The translations under genes were made by a program, and so were the position numbers. A stretch of 64,000 nt of DNA from Halochromatium salexigens (GTDB lineage Bacteria; Pseudomonadota; Gammaproteobacteria; Chromatiales; Chromatiaceae), in NCBI RefSeq assembly GCF_016653295.1, contig NZ_NHSF01000020.1:1-64000 (forward strand), written 5' to 3'. Position 1 is the stretch's first letter, and each line of letters starts with the position of its first letter. Positions 36,925 through 45,953 of the stretch are shown here, piece by piece. Below the pieces are notes generated by a model. That model saw only the letters and a program-made list of their open reading frames with translations, was not told where the DNA came from and ran no database searches.

Positions 36925-37776
36925 TCAACCCGCGAGGTCCGCGGCCTGCAAGGTATTTTCGAGCAGGCTGGCGATGGTCATGGGACCAACCCCACCGGGG
37001 ACGGGTGTGATCCAGCTTGCATGTTCGCGAGCAGCGTCGACATCGACATCGCCGCAGAGCTTGCCGGCGGCGTCTCGGTTCATGCCGACATCGATCACCA
37101 TCGCGCCGGGCTTGATCCAATCGCCGGGCACGAACCGCTCGCGGCCGATCGCGACCACGAGGATATCCGCCGCCCGCGCCTTTTCGGCGAGGTCCTTGGT
37201 CCGGCTATGACAGACGGTGATCGTGCAGCGTGCCGCGAGCAGCTCCAGAGCCATCGGTCGACCGACAATATTCGACTGACCGATGACGACCGCGTCCAGG
37301 CCTTCCAGCGCTTGCCCGGTGCGCTCGAGCAGCGTCATGACGCCTTTGGGTGTGCAGGGCCGCAGCACCGGCATGCGCAACGATAGCCGACCGACGTTAT
37401 AAGGATGGAAGCCGTCGACATCCTTGGTCGGCAGGATGCGCTCGATCACCGCCTCGGGATTGATCTGCGCCGGCAGCGGCAGCTGTACCAGGATGCCGTT
37501 GATGGCGGGATCGGCGTTCAGCGCGTCGACGACTTCAAGCAGTTCGTCCTGGGAAACGCTGGCGGGAAGCTCATGCAGCTCGGAGTGGAAGCCGACCTCG
37601 GCACAGGCCTTGTGCTTATTGCGCACATAGACCTGCGAGGCCGGATTATCGCCGACGAGCACTACGGCAAGCCCTGGCCTTGGTTTGCCTGCTCGCCGGC
37701 GCTCGGCGACCTTGGTCGCCACCTCGGCACGGACTTCGGCCGCGATGGCCTTTCCGTCTAAAATCTTTGCACTCAT
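36925..37776 (-). CDS. folD: Bifunctional methylenetetrahydrofolate dehydrogenase/cyclohydrolase FolD
   Basis: 283 residues. Signatures are [18 protein letters not shown] (catalytic Lys), [21 protein letters not shown] and the NADP-binding [12 protein letters not shown]. Interconverts 5,10-methylene- and 10-formyl-tetrahydrofolate. GAGAGGAAC precedes ATG 37776. Convergent with cysS. Confidence 0.96.
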   Translation of the reverse strand: MSAKILDGKAIAAEVRAEVATKVAERRRAGKPRPGLAVVLVGDNPASQVYVRNKHKACAEVGFHSELHELPASVSQDELLEVVDALNADPAINGILVQLPLPAQINPEAVIERILPTKDVDGFHPYNVGRLSLRMPVLRPCTPKGVMTLLERTGQALEGLDAVVIGQSNIVGRPMALELLAARCTITVCHSRTKDLAEKARAADILVVAIGRERFVPGDWIKPGAMVIDVGMNRDAAGKLCGDVDVDAAREHASWITPVPGGVGPMTIASLLENTLQAADLAG

Positions 37777-37968
37777 CTCGTTCCTCTCAGTCCCGCTTCG
37801 CAGTCCCACTCTGGCTCAGCGCTGCATCCTAACCTTGCGGCGGGATTCCTGCATGGGTCTCGCGCAGGCGAGGGCGTCCATGCGTTGACGCCTTCGCTCT
37901 CAGGGCGTATTCTAAAGGGCTTGCTAGGCGACCCTGTATGGGCCGGTAAGCAAGAAAATAGCACAGCT

Positions 37969-38045
37969 CGGGGTATAGCGCAGTCTGGTAGCGCGCCTGC
38001 TTTGGGAGCAGGATGTCGGGGGTTCGAATCCCTCTACCCCGACCA
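37969..38045 (+). tRNA. tRNA-Pro (UGG)
   Basis: Complete 77-base cloverleaf. Acceptor CGGGGTA pairs with TACCCCG, the anticodon loop is TTTGGGA (TGG), T-loop GGTTCGAATCC is present and CCA is encoded. Confidence 0.97.
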
Positions 38046-38090
38046 ACACGCATGTCGGGAGACCCGGCACCTAGGCGAGCGGTAGAATGA

Positions 38091-38167
38091 GCGCCCGTAG
38101 CTCAGCTGGATAGAGCAACGGCCTTCTAAGCCGTTGGTCGCAGGTTCGAGTCCTGCCGGGCGCGCCA
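38091..38167 (+). tRNA. tRNA-Arg (UCU)
   Basis: Complete 77-base cloverleaf. Acceptor GCGCCCG pairs with CGGGCGC, anticodon stem CGGCC, loop CTTCTAA (TCT), and encoded CCA. It follows tRNA-Pro by 45 bases. Confidence 0.97.
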
Positions 38168-38238
38168 ATGCGTCCCCAATGCGCTTATTGACAACGTGCA
38201 TGGAATGCTTGAGATTAATTAGCCGGCTTCGTGTCGAT

Positions 38239-38315
38239 GGTGGACGTAGCTCAGTTGGTAGAGCACAGGATTGTGGCTCCTGCGGTCGTGGGTTCGATTC
38301 CCATCGTCCACCCCA
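38239..38315 (+). tRNA. tRNA-His (GUG)
   Basis: Complete cloverleaf with the extra 5' G (base 38239) typical of tRNA-His. Acceptor GTGGACG pairs with CGTCCAC, loop ATTGTGG (GTG), C73 and encoded CCA. Last of three tRNAs read as a unit; a terminator follows. Confidence 0.97.
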
Positions 38316-38319
38316 ATCC

Positions 38320-38356
38320 AAAGGGCCCAAGCACCAGCTTGGGCCCTTTTTGTTTG
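38320..38356 (+). terminator. Terminator of the tRNA cluster
   Basis: AAAGGGCCCAAGC and GCTTGGGCCCTTT form a perfect 13-bp stem with an ACCA loop and a T-rich tail. Confidence 0.93.
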
Positions 38357-38414
38357 TCCATTCCAAGCACGACAGCAGTCGCTGTTGTAAGCAGTCTTGC
38401 CGGGAGGTTTTCGA

Positions 38415-39053
38415 ATGTCCGAGGCGACGAAGCAGTTTTATGCCGGGTTGTTGCAACGTCATGGCACCTCTTGCCGGGCGTTGTCGTTTTCGTCAGTATC
38501 GACCCAGCACATGCGCTTCTCGGCGTTGCTCCCGGTGTTGCCGCCAGCTCTGGATGCGGCGTTTTCGCTGCTTGATGTCGGTTGTGGATTCGCTGATCTG
38601 TATGGGTTTCTGCTCGAGGCGGGTTACCGCAACATCGACTACACGGGCATTGATATCATGCCCGAGTTCACTGACCATGCCGCGGCCCGCTATCCCGAGG
38701 CCACTTTCGTCACCGGTGACTTTCTCCGGCTGGGACCGCAGGCGGGAACCTACGATTTCGTACTCTCGTCAGGGGCGCTGAATCTGGTCAATGAGCAGTA
38801 TCCGGATCATTACGACTTCGTGTTCGCGATGGTTGAGCAGATGTATCAGACCGCAGCCCAGGGCGTGGCCTTCAATCTGCTTTCCGCGGAGGGCAAGCGC
38901 CATTTCGCCCATGATGAGCGCTTCTTCTACTGCCAGGCCGAGCGGGTGCTGGAGCATTGTCGACGCAAGGCCCCGGCAACAGAGCTGGATCACGGTTATC
39001 TCAGCTACGATTTTGCGATCCGCTCTCGGTGGGAAAACCCCACAGCAGGATAA
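38415..39053 (+). CDS. Class I SAM-dependent methyltransferase
   Basis: 212 residues. Motif I LLDVGCGFADLYGFL with the acidic post-I Asp in YTGIDIMPE, and motif IV-like YDFVLSSGALN. The substrate is not predictable. GGGAGG precedes the ATG at 38415. Confidence 0.85.
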   Translation: MSEATKQFYAGLLQRHGTSCRALSFSSVSTQHMRFSALLPVLPPALDAAFSLLDVGCGFADLYGFLLEAGYRNIDYTGIDIMPEFTDHAAARYPEATFVTGDFLRLGPQAGTYDFVLSSGALNLVNEQYPDHYDFVFAMVEQMYQTAAQGVAFNLLSAEGKRHFAHDERFFYCQAERVLEHCRRKAPATELDHGYLSYDFAIRSRWENPTAG

Positions 39054-39136
39054 GCCGTGATCATGCGCGTTCACCCCCCTGGGGCGAGTGGCGTGTTGGG
39101 CAGATCGGGTGCGTCGTCGTGCCTGCAGGGGGAAGC

Positions 39137-40510
39137 TCAAACCGAGAGGCTTTGACTGTCGGTAGCTGGTTGGCCTCGCAGCGGCGGTCGAGGTGTGCGC
39201 AGGCGCACATAAAGGCTCGCGAGGAAGAGCAAGAGATTGACCGCGCCGACGACGACGAAAGGCGCGCGCGGATCAACGCTGTCAAAGAGCCGCCCGCCGA
39301 TCGCGGTGATGATCAGGATGCCGAGGGCGCCAGAGATGTTGAAGGCGCTGAGCACCGAGCCGCGCTGGTTACGGGGCGCCTCCTGGCCGATCAGCGATTG
39401 GGCGGCAAGGAACACGCTGATCTGACCGATGCCCTGGAGGATGAAGAAGACCAGCCGATAATCGCCATAGGGGTCGGCGAGCAGGATCAGGGCGAGATTG
39501 CCGATGGCCGCCAGCACCATGCAGATGGCAAGTCCGGTGACGCGGTCCATGCGATCGAGGATCGGCCCCATCACCGGTGCCCAGACCAGCGCCGAGATCT
39601 GCGCGATGACGAAGATCAGGGTGCCGTTCATCACCGCTTCGGCGTCGGTCATGCCGGCGGCGCGCCCGGCGAGCGTGCCCCAGAGGATCAGGAAGGCGGC
39701 GTTGACCGATTGATCGCCACGGGCGATGAAGGCGGCGCCATAGGCGAGCAGGATGCGCGGATTGCGGGCCTGAGCGAAGCCGCTCAGCAACAGCGCGCGC
39801 ACCGACGGGCGCTCCTCGCGATGCACCGGCACACCGCCGCGCAGCCCGGCACGGACCGCCAGTGCGCCCAGGACGCAGAGACCAGCGACCCCGAAATGGG
39901 TCAAGAGCCCGGCTTCCACGGGTCCGAAGCCGCGCACGGTGAGCACTTCCGGCAGCGAGCCGAACCCCTGGTTCATCACCACCACGCCGAGGCCACTCAG
40001 CACCCCGACCATGGCCACGAGTTTGCCCCGGCAGCGCTCGATGGGGTAGTCCACCAGCACCGTCGAGAGCGCTCCTGCGACCGCCACCACGCCGATGCCG
40101 TAGAGCACCCGCGAGGCGAACAGCCACTCCACCCCGGTGGCGAGCGGATAGAGGACGTAGGTCGCACCGAGCATCAGGAAGCCGACGGCGAACACCCCGC
40201 GCCGGCTGATCCGGTCGATCAGGATGCCGGCCGGCATGAACAGCAGCAGGGTGATGATCTCGGTGAAAAAGACCAGGTCGCCGGTGAGGGTGCCCTGGGC
40301 CGATTGGGGAACCCCCAGATGGGCATTGAGGATATAGGTCTGCCCAGCGGTGATGAAGGTCATCAGGCCAATCGACAGAAAGGCCGAGAGCAGAAAGGTA
40401 TAACCGTTGAGACGGGTGACGCCGGGCGTGAGGGCGACCGGGCCGATGCGAGACAGCCTGGCGTCGTCCTTGACGCCGGCCGAGGTCGCCTCAGGGGCGG
40501 ATGTAGACAT
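39137..40510 (-). CDS. MFS transporter
   Basis: 457 residues with about 12 membrane helices (first at about 37-56) and MFS-like loops between helices 2 and 3 (LIDRISRRGVFAVG). The substrate is unknown; no signal peptide. The ATG lies inside the end of the DsrE-family gene (20-bp overlap), implying coupled expression. Confidence 0.85.
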   Translation of the reverse strand: MSTSAPEATSAGVKDDARLSRIGPVALTPGVTRLNGYTFLLSAFLSIGLMTFITAGQTYILNAHLGVPQSAQGTLTGDLVFFTEIITLLLFMPAGILIDRISRRGVFAVGFLMLGATYVLYPLATGVEWLFASRVLYGIGVVAVAGALSTVLVDYPIERCRGKLVAMVGVLSGLGVVVMNQGFGSLPEVLTVRGFGPVEAGLLTHFGVAGLCVLGALAVRAGLRGGVPVHREERPSVRALLLSGFAQARNPRILLAYGAAFIARGDQSVNAAFLILWGTLAGRAAGMTDAEAVMNGTLIFVIAQISALVWAPVMGPILDRMDRVTGLAICMVLAAIGNLALILLADPYGDYRLVFFILQGIGQISVFLAAQSLIGQEAPRNQRGSVLSAFNISGALGILIITAIGGRLFDSVDPRAPFVVVGAVNLLLFLASLYVRLRTPRPPLRGQPATDSQSLSV

Positions 40511-40919
40511 AGCCCTGCGACTGCAAGTCGGCGATGCGGGTCACGCCGCCCTGCTCGGCGATGAGGAAGCCCTCGAGCAGTTCATCGCGGTCGAAGTTGA
40601 TCAACTCCAGGGTCCTGGCGCAGGCCTCGAAGGTCACGCCTTGCTCCTGCAGCTTGGCGACGTTCTCGCGCACCCGGTTCACCGCCTCGATGTCATGGAA
40701 GCGTCTCACCGCCGGGCCATGCGCGACGAGCACGATGTTGATCTTCTCGGGTCCGCCCACGCCATCGATATGGTTCTGGATGTTGTTGAGCGCGAACCCG
40801 ACCTTGTCTTCATCGCTGATGTGATAGACCACATCGAGTATGTCATCGGCAGCGACGGCGCTGCCGGCGGCGAGCAGGAGGCACAGGCCGAGCAGGAGGT
40901 GACGTAGTGTTTGGTGCAT
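40491..40919 (-). CDS. Exported DsrE/DsrF-family protein
   Basis: 142 residues. A signal peptide of about 23 residues (HLLLGLCLLLAAGSAVAA) is followed by a DsrE-like fold (IDGVGGPEKINIVLVAHGPAV) with one conserved Cys (GVTFEACARTL). DsrE-like proteins carry sulfur atoms in sulfur oxidation and tRNA thiolation, but secreted relatives also occur and their role is unsettled. GAGGAG lies before ATG 40919. Confidence 0.85.
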   Translation of the reverse strand: MHQTLRHLLLGLCLLLAAGSAVAADDILDVVYHISDEDKVGFALNNIQNHIDGVGGPEKINIVLVAHGPAVRRFHDIEAVNRVRENVAKLQEQGVTFEACARTLELINFDRDELLEGFLIAEQGGVTRIADLQSQGYVYIRP

Positions 40920-40956
40920 GATCTTGTTGTACTCCTCTGCACAGTGTTTGGTGGTG

Positions 40957-42378
40957 TCATAGGGCGTCCGAGGCGAAGTCCGCGAGCCTTGAGCGCTCGC
41001 CCCGGCGCAGGGTGATGTGGCCGCTGTGGTCCCAGTCCTTGAAGCGGTCCACCACATAGGTCAGCCCCGAGGTGGTCTCGGTCAGATAGGGCGTGTCGAT
41101 CTGCGCGATGTTGCCCAGGCAGACGATCTTGGTGCCGGGGCCGGCGCGCGTGATCAGGGTCTTCATCTGTTTGGCGGTCAGGTTCTGTGCCTCATCGAGG
41201 ATGATGTACTTATGTAAGAAGGTGCGACCGCGCATGTAGTTCAGTGATGAGATGCGAATCCGGTTGCGCACCAGGTCATTGGTCGCCGCGCGGCCCCAGT
41301 CGCCGCCTTCGGTCTGGGTCAGCACCTCGAGATTATCCATCAAGGCGCCCATCCAGGGCGTCATCTTTTCTTCCTCGGTGCCGGGCAGGAAGCCGATGTC
41401 CTCGCCGACCGGCACCGTGACCCGGGTCATGATGATCTCGCGGTAGCGCCCGCGGTCGAGCACCTGCGCCAGTCCGGCGGCCAGCGCCAGCAAGGTCTTG
41501 CCGGTGCCGGCGGTGCCGAGCAGGGTGACGAAATCCAGATCCGGGTCCATGAGCATGTTGAGCGCGAAGTTCTGCTCGCGGTTGCGCGCGGTGATGCCCC
41601 AGACATTGTGGCGCTGGACGCGATAGTCCTCGGCGAGTTCGATGATCGCCTCGGTCTCGCTGTGCTTCTCGCGCACGATCGCCTCGAAGGCGTCGTCGCC
41701 CTCGAGGTTGAGACATTCGTTGACGTACCACTCCGAGACATCCGGGCCGCTGATCCGGTAGAAGGTCCGCCCCTCCTCCTTCCAGGCGTCGACGGCTTTG
41801 GCATTGTGCTCCCAGAAGTCGCCGGGCAAGGTCGCCTGGCCCGTGTACAGCAGGTTGACATCATCGAGGACCTGATCGTTCGAGTAGTCCTCGGCGGCGA
41901 CCCCGAGCACGGCGGCCTTGATGCGCAGGTTGATGTCCTTGGAGACGATGACGATCGAGCGCGCGGGCGAGGGCTCGCGCCGCTGCAGCTCCAGCGCCGT
42001 GGCCAGGATATCGTTATCGGCCGAGGTGCCGGGTAGCACGTTGGCCAAGTCCGTGCCCAGGCGCTCGGTCTGGAAGAAGAGGCGACCCGTCGGCGCCTCG
42101 GTGAAACCGCGTCCGAATTCGCTCAGCGGATGGATGGGCAGACCGGCCTCGATCTCGTCGCGATCGGCATCGCTCATCAGCTCATCGAGGAAGCGGCTCA
42201 CCTGACGCACGTTGCGCGCGACCTCCGACAGTCCCTTCTTGCCGGCATCGAGTTCCTCGAGCACGATCATCGGCAGGTAGATATCGTGCTCCTGGAAGCG
42301 GAACAGGGCGGTGGGGTCGTGCATCAACACATTGGTGTCGAGCACGAACAGGCAGTGGTCGCTGTCGCGCTTGATCAT
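40957..42378 (-). CDS. PIN-domain PhoH-family ATPase (PhoH2)
   Basis: 473 residues: N-terminal PIN domain (FVLDTNVLMHDPTALF, Asp residues for metal), then a PhoH ATPase with Walker A LLGTAGTGKTLLAL and Walker B IILDEAQNLT. PhoH2 proteins are ATP-driven RNA-unwinding and cleaving enzymes. It starts 12 bp past the bcp stop and ends 37 bp before the DsrE gene, so it belongs to the bcp operon. Confidence 0.94.
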   Translation of the reverse strand: MIKRDSDHCLFVLDTNVLMHDPTALFRFQEHDIYLPMIVLEELDAGKKGLSEVARNVRQVSRFLDELMSDADRDEIEAGLPIHPLSEFGRGFTEAPTGRLFFQTERLGTDLANVLPGTSADNDILATALELQRREPSPARSIVIVSKDINLRIKAAVLGVAAEDYSNDQVLDDVNLLYTGQATLPGDFWEHNAKAVDAWKEEGRTFYRISGPDVSEWYVNECLNLEGDDAFEAIVREKHSETEAIIELAEDYRVQRHNVWGITARNREQNFALNMLMDPDLDFVTLLGTAGTGKTLLALAAGLAQVLDRGRYREIIMTRVTVPVGEDIGFLPGTEEEKMTPWMGALMDNLEVLTQTEGGDWGRAATNDLVRNRIRISSLNYMRGRTFLHKYIILDEAQNLTAKQMKTLITRAGPGTKIVCLGNIAQIDTPYLTETTSGLTYVVDRFKDWDHSGHITLRRGERSRLADFASDAL

Positions 42379-42389
42379 CGAGCCTGATC

Positions 42390-42857
42390 TCAGCCGAGTG
42401 CGCGCACGGCGGCGAGCACCTCGTCGACATGGCCCGGCACCTTGACCCCGCGCCATTCCTGGATCAGCGTGCCCTGCTCATCGATCAGGAAGGTGCTGCG
42501 CTCGATGCCGAGCGATTCCTTGCCATACATCTTCTTGGGCTTGATGACGTCGAACGCCTTGCACAGCACCTCGTCCTGATCGGAAAGGAGGTCGAAGCTG
42601 AAGTGTTGATTGGCCTTGAAGTTTTCCTGCGCCTTGAGGCCGTCGCGCGAGGCACCGAGGAGGGCGGTATTCGCGGCGGCGAAGTCTTCGGCGGCGGCGG
42701 TGAAGTCGAGACCTTCCTGAGTGCAGCCGGAGGTGCTCGCCTTGGGGTAGAAGAACAACACTAGGCGCTGGCCGCGAAAATCGCTCGGCTTGAGCTGTTT
42801 GTCGCCCGTGGCGGGCAGGGTGATATCGGGCACCGGCTGGTTGATTGCGACGGTCAT
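42390..42857 (-). CDS. bcp: Thiol peroxidase, Bcp/PrxQ type
   Basis: 155 residues. Peroxidatic Cys lies in SGCTQEG after VLFFYPKAST, and a second Cys lies at VLCKAFD. It reduces hydroperoxides using thioredoxin. GAGGAG precedes the ATG at 42857. gcvR-bcp adjacency with dapA-bamC opposite is the enterobacterial arrangement. Confidence 0.95.
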   Translation of the reverse strand: MTVAINQPVPDITLPATGDKQLKPSDFRGQRLVLFFYPKASTSGCTQEGLDFTAAAEDFAAANTALLGASRDGLKAQENFKANQHFSFDLLSDQDEVLCKAFDVIKPKKMYGKESLGIERSTFLIDEQGTLIQEWRGVKVPGHVDEVLAAVRALG

Positions 42858-43004
42858 CGAAGCTCTCCTCAAGGTTGGCGTTGCATGAACCCAGTAACAT
42901 GGGGCCGCCGCCATCGATCGACAGCGTCGACACCAGAGGGTGTCACGCTCAGATCAGGCCGAGACGCCGACAATGACAGTAGGCTATCGCCGGCGGGTGA
43001 CGCA

Positions 43005-43544
43005 TCAGGCCTTCTGCGGCTCCAGCACGGCATCCAGGTTGAGCCCGTCGCAGTAATCCATGAATTCCTCGCGCAGGGTGGCGATGTGGGTATCGGCCGG
43101 GATACCGACGGTCATGTGCACCGCGAACATGGGCGTGCCGGTATGCGCGGCGGCATAGGTGGTGGTGGCCATGTCTTCGATATTGATGCGCCGCTCGGCG
43201 AAGAAACCGGCAAGGTTGTTGACGATGCCGGGATGATCCATCGCGATCACATCCACCGCATAGGGCAGCTTGCCCTCGCCCTGCGCGCGCGCGCCGGTGC
43301 GCTTGCAGACGAGGGTGAGATCGAGCGAGCGTTGCAGCTCGGGCAGCGCGTTCTCCACCTTCGCGAGGGTGTTCCATTTACCCTCGACCAACAAGATGGC
43401 CGCGAATTCGCCGCCGAGCACCGTCATGCGGCTGTCTTCGATATTGCACCCATGCTCGAGGATGCTGCGCGAGAGGTCGTTGACCAGGCCGGGATGGTCG
43501 GCACCGACCGCGGAGATGACGAGGTAAGTCTTGTGCGTGGCCAT
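43005..43544 (-). CDS. gcvR: Glycine cleavage system regulator, two ACT domains
   Basis: 179 residues with two ACT domains (about 5-75 and 95-165; GADHPGLVNDLSRSILEHGC and AMDHPGIVNNLAGFFAERRI). GcvR antagonises the activator GcvA when glycine is absent. The ATG at 43544 follows AGGA and the family N-terminus; the frame upstream is antisense to dapA. Divergent from dapA, upstream of bcp. Confidence 0.88.
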   Translation of the reverse strand: MATHKTYLVISAVGADHPGLVNDLSRSILEHGCNIEDSRMTVLGGEFAAILLVEGKWNTLAKVENALPELQRSLDLTLVCKRTGARAQGEGKLPYAVDVIAMDHPGIVNNLAGFFAERRINIEDMATTTYAAAHTGTPMFAVHMTVGIPADTHIATLREEFMDYCDGLNLDAVLEPQKA

Positions 43545-43704
43545 ATCGCTGAATTCCTGAGCGCTCGCGGCGGGGAGCGCGAAGTGTAGCAGCAAGCAAT
43601 GAGGTCCGGCCAAACGTTGCCGCGCCGAGCGCGGACCGCGCTTGTAAAGCTTCGAGCCACCAAGATACCATGCCGTTCTGGTTTTTTGCCGAGGGTAGGA
43701 CGGT

Positions 43705-44580
43705 ATGATACGAGGCAGCATCGTCGCTCTCGTGACGCCGATGAGCGCAGAGGGCGAAGTCGACGGCGAGGTGCTTGAGCAGCTCGTTGAGCGACACATT
43801 CAGGCTGGTACCGCTGCCATCGTCTCCGTCGGCACCACCGGCGAGTCGGCGACGTTGGACGAGGACGAGCACTGCGACGTGCTAGCACGCACTGTCGCGG
43901 CCGCGGCGGGCCGCATTCCGGTCATCGCCGGCACCGGCGCGAACTCGACTGTGGAGGCGATCCGCCTGACGCGCTGTGCCGCCGAGACCGGCGCCGACGC
44001 GGCCTTATTGGTGACGCCCTACTACAACAAACCAACCCAAGCCGGCCTGATCGCGCATCATACGCAGATCGCCGATGCGGTCGATATCCCGCAGATTCTC
44101 TATAACGTGCCCGGCCGGACCGCCTGTGACCTCCTGCCGACAACGGCGATCGAACTCGCTCGGCATCCGCGCATCGTGGGCATCAAGGACGCGACCGGCG
44201 AGTTGGGGCGGGTCGCGGAGCTACGCGCGGGCGCCGGCGCGGAGTTTGCCATCTACAGTGGTGACGACGCTACCGGCTGTGAGCTGATGCTCGAGGGTGG
44301 AGACGGGGTGATCTCGGTAACGACTAATGTCGCGCCCGCGCTCATGGCCAAGCTGTGCGCGGCGGCGTTAGCCGGCGATGTGGAGCAAGCGCGGGCACTG
44401 AATGCGCGCCTGGACCCGCTTCACCAGCGCTTATTCGTTGAATCCAACCCTATACCGGTCAAATGGGCGCTCCATGAAATGGGGCAGATCCCGGCCGGCA
44501 TTCGACTACCGCTCACCTGGCTGTCGCCATCGCAGCATGCCGTGGTCCGCGAGGCCCTGGTCGAGGCGGGCGTCTTATGA
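43705..44580 (+). CDS. dapA: 4-hydroxy-tetrahydrodipicolinate synthase DapA
   Basis: 291 residues, aldolase of lysine and diaminopimelate synthesis. Signatures are GTTGESATL, LYNVPGRTACD with Tyr, GIKDATGELGR (Schiff-base Lys) and SGDDATGCELML. GAGGGTAGGA precedes the ATG. bamC lies 43 bp downstream. Confidence 0.97.
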   Translation: MIRGSIVALVTPMSAEGEVDGEVLEQLVERHIQAGTAAIVSVGTTGESATLDEDEHCDVLARTVAAAAGRIPVIAGTGANSTVEAIRLTRCAAETGADAALLVTPYYNKPTQAGLIAHHTQIADAVDIPQILYNVPGRTACDLLPTTAIELARHPRIVGIKDATGELGRVAELRAGAGAEFAIYSGDDATGCELMLEGGDGVISVTTNVAPALMAKLCAAALAGDVEQARALNARLDPLHQRLFVESNPIPVKWALHEMGQIPAGIRLPLTWLSPSQHAVVREALVEAGVL

Positions 44581-44623
44581 AGCAAGCGCGTGCCCCTCAA
44601 CTGAATGGTTTGACCTGACTCCG

Positions 44624-45892
44624 ATGAAAACAGCCGCTTTCTCGATGCGAGGACTCGCGAGTGCCTGCGATGGAGCCGCCGCACGCCCTTTACGCCAGCT
44701 TGCCGGTGGCTGCCGTCTCTTGCCGGGCGCGGCCATGCTCATCACGACATGGGCGCTGCCCACACTCCTGTTGACCGGCTGCGGGAGCGCGCAGAAGCTG
44801 GACCAATACCTGCCAGATCGCCGCGTCGAGTACAAGAAGTCACGCGAAGCGGAGGAAAATCTCGAGCTGCCGCCCGATCTTGCCGGCAGCGGTTTTAATG
44901 ACGCGTTGGATATCCCGGGGCCGAGCGGTACGGCCACCTTTTCCTCTTATGCCGGCGGACAGCAGTCGCGTGAGCGGATGACCGCCAGCAGTGAGGTCTT
45001 GCCCGAAGTCTCCGGCGTGAGTCTGGAGCGCTCCGGCGACCAGCGCTGGCTCGAGGTCGAGGCCTCGCCGCAGGTGGTCTGGCCCAAGGTCGTCGCCTTC
45101 TGGCGTCAGCAGGGGATTCTGCTCGAGGAACAAGATCCGGCCGTTGGCGTCATGAAGACCGACTGGCTCGAGAACCGCGCCGAACTGCGCAAGGACTTCG
45201 TGACCAATATGCTGCGCAAGGTGGCCGGTGGTCTGTATGCAACCTCCACCCGCGATCAGTATCGGGTCCGAATCGACTCCGGGCCGCGCGCCGACACCGC
45301 CGAGGTTTATCTCACACACCGTGGTATGGAAGAGCGGCTGGTGCGCAATACCGCTGGCGAAGGCTCGACGACGATTTGGGAACCGGCACCGACTGATCCT
45401 GGCAAAGAAGCGGAGATGCTGCGGCGGCTGATGCTCTTCCTCGGTGTCTCCGACAGCAACGCCCAGCGCATGCTGGTACAGGGCGGTGGTTCCACGGCGA
45501 CGACCTCGGCGCCACAAGCCGCGGCCGCGCGACTGGTGACCTCCGGGGCTGGCGGCGAGCTGGTGATCGCGGAAGAGTTCCGGCGTGCCTGGAGGCGCAC
45601 TGGGCTTGCGCTCGACCGCACCGGGTTTGCGGTCGAGGACCGCGATCGCAGCGCCGGCGTATTCTTCGTCCGCTACGACGACCCGAGCAAGCGTGAGAAA
45701 AAGAAGGGGATTCTATCGAAGATGGCGTTCTGGAAAGGAGGCGATGGTGCGGATGGCGCCAAGACCTATCAGATCCGCGTCGAGGGCGATGGCCAAGAGA
45801 GCCGGGTCAGGGTGTACGACGACGCCGGCCAGCGCGATACCTCGGCGACCGCCGAGCAGATCCTAGCACTTTTGCAGGAGCAGCTTGGCTGA
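44624..45892 (+). CDS. bamC: Outer membrane assembly lipoprotein BamC
   Basis: 422 residues if ATG 44624 is used. A lipobox (LLLTGC) marks a lipoprotein, with the mature N-terminus GSAQKLDQYLPDRRVEYKK. Two NlpB/DapX-like domains follow (around residues 125-240 and 295-420; LEVEASPQVVWPKVVAFWRQ). BamC is a subunit of the BAM complex that inserts outer membrane proteins. Position after dapA is the gammaproteobacterial order. A shorter start at 44735 (MLITTWALP) would give a more normal signal peptide. Confidence 0.85.
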   Translation: MKTAAFSMRGLASACDGAAARPLRQLAGGCRLLPGAAMLITTWALPTLLLTGCGSAQKLDQYLPDRRVEYKKSREAEENLELPPDLAGSGFNDALDIPGPSGTATFSSYAGGQQSRERMTASSEVLPEVSGVSLERSGDQRWLEVEASPQVVWPKVVAFWRQQGILLEEQDPAVGVMKTDWLENRAELRKDFVTNMLRKVAGGLYATSTRDQYRVRIDSGPRADTAEVYLTHRGMEERLVRNTAGEGSTTIWEPAPTDPGKEAEMLRRLMLFLGVSDSNAQRMLVQGGGSTATTSAPQAAAARLVTSGAGGELVIAEEFRRAWRRTGLALDRTGFAVEDRDRSAGVFFVRYDDPSKREKKKGILSKMAFWKGGDGADGAKTYQIRVEGDGQESRVRVYDDAGQRDTSATAEQILALLQEQLG

Positions 45893-45953
45893 AGGCCCCA
45901 TGGGCTCCTCGGGCCCGGTCAGTTAGGGTGGCATCAGCGGGCGCCCGCCAAGC

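Noticed and set aside
38957-40564. 535-codon forward open frame opposite the MFS gene
   Set aside because: Complement of a clear 12-helix transporter; composition is that of a shadow frame.
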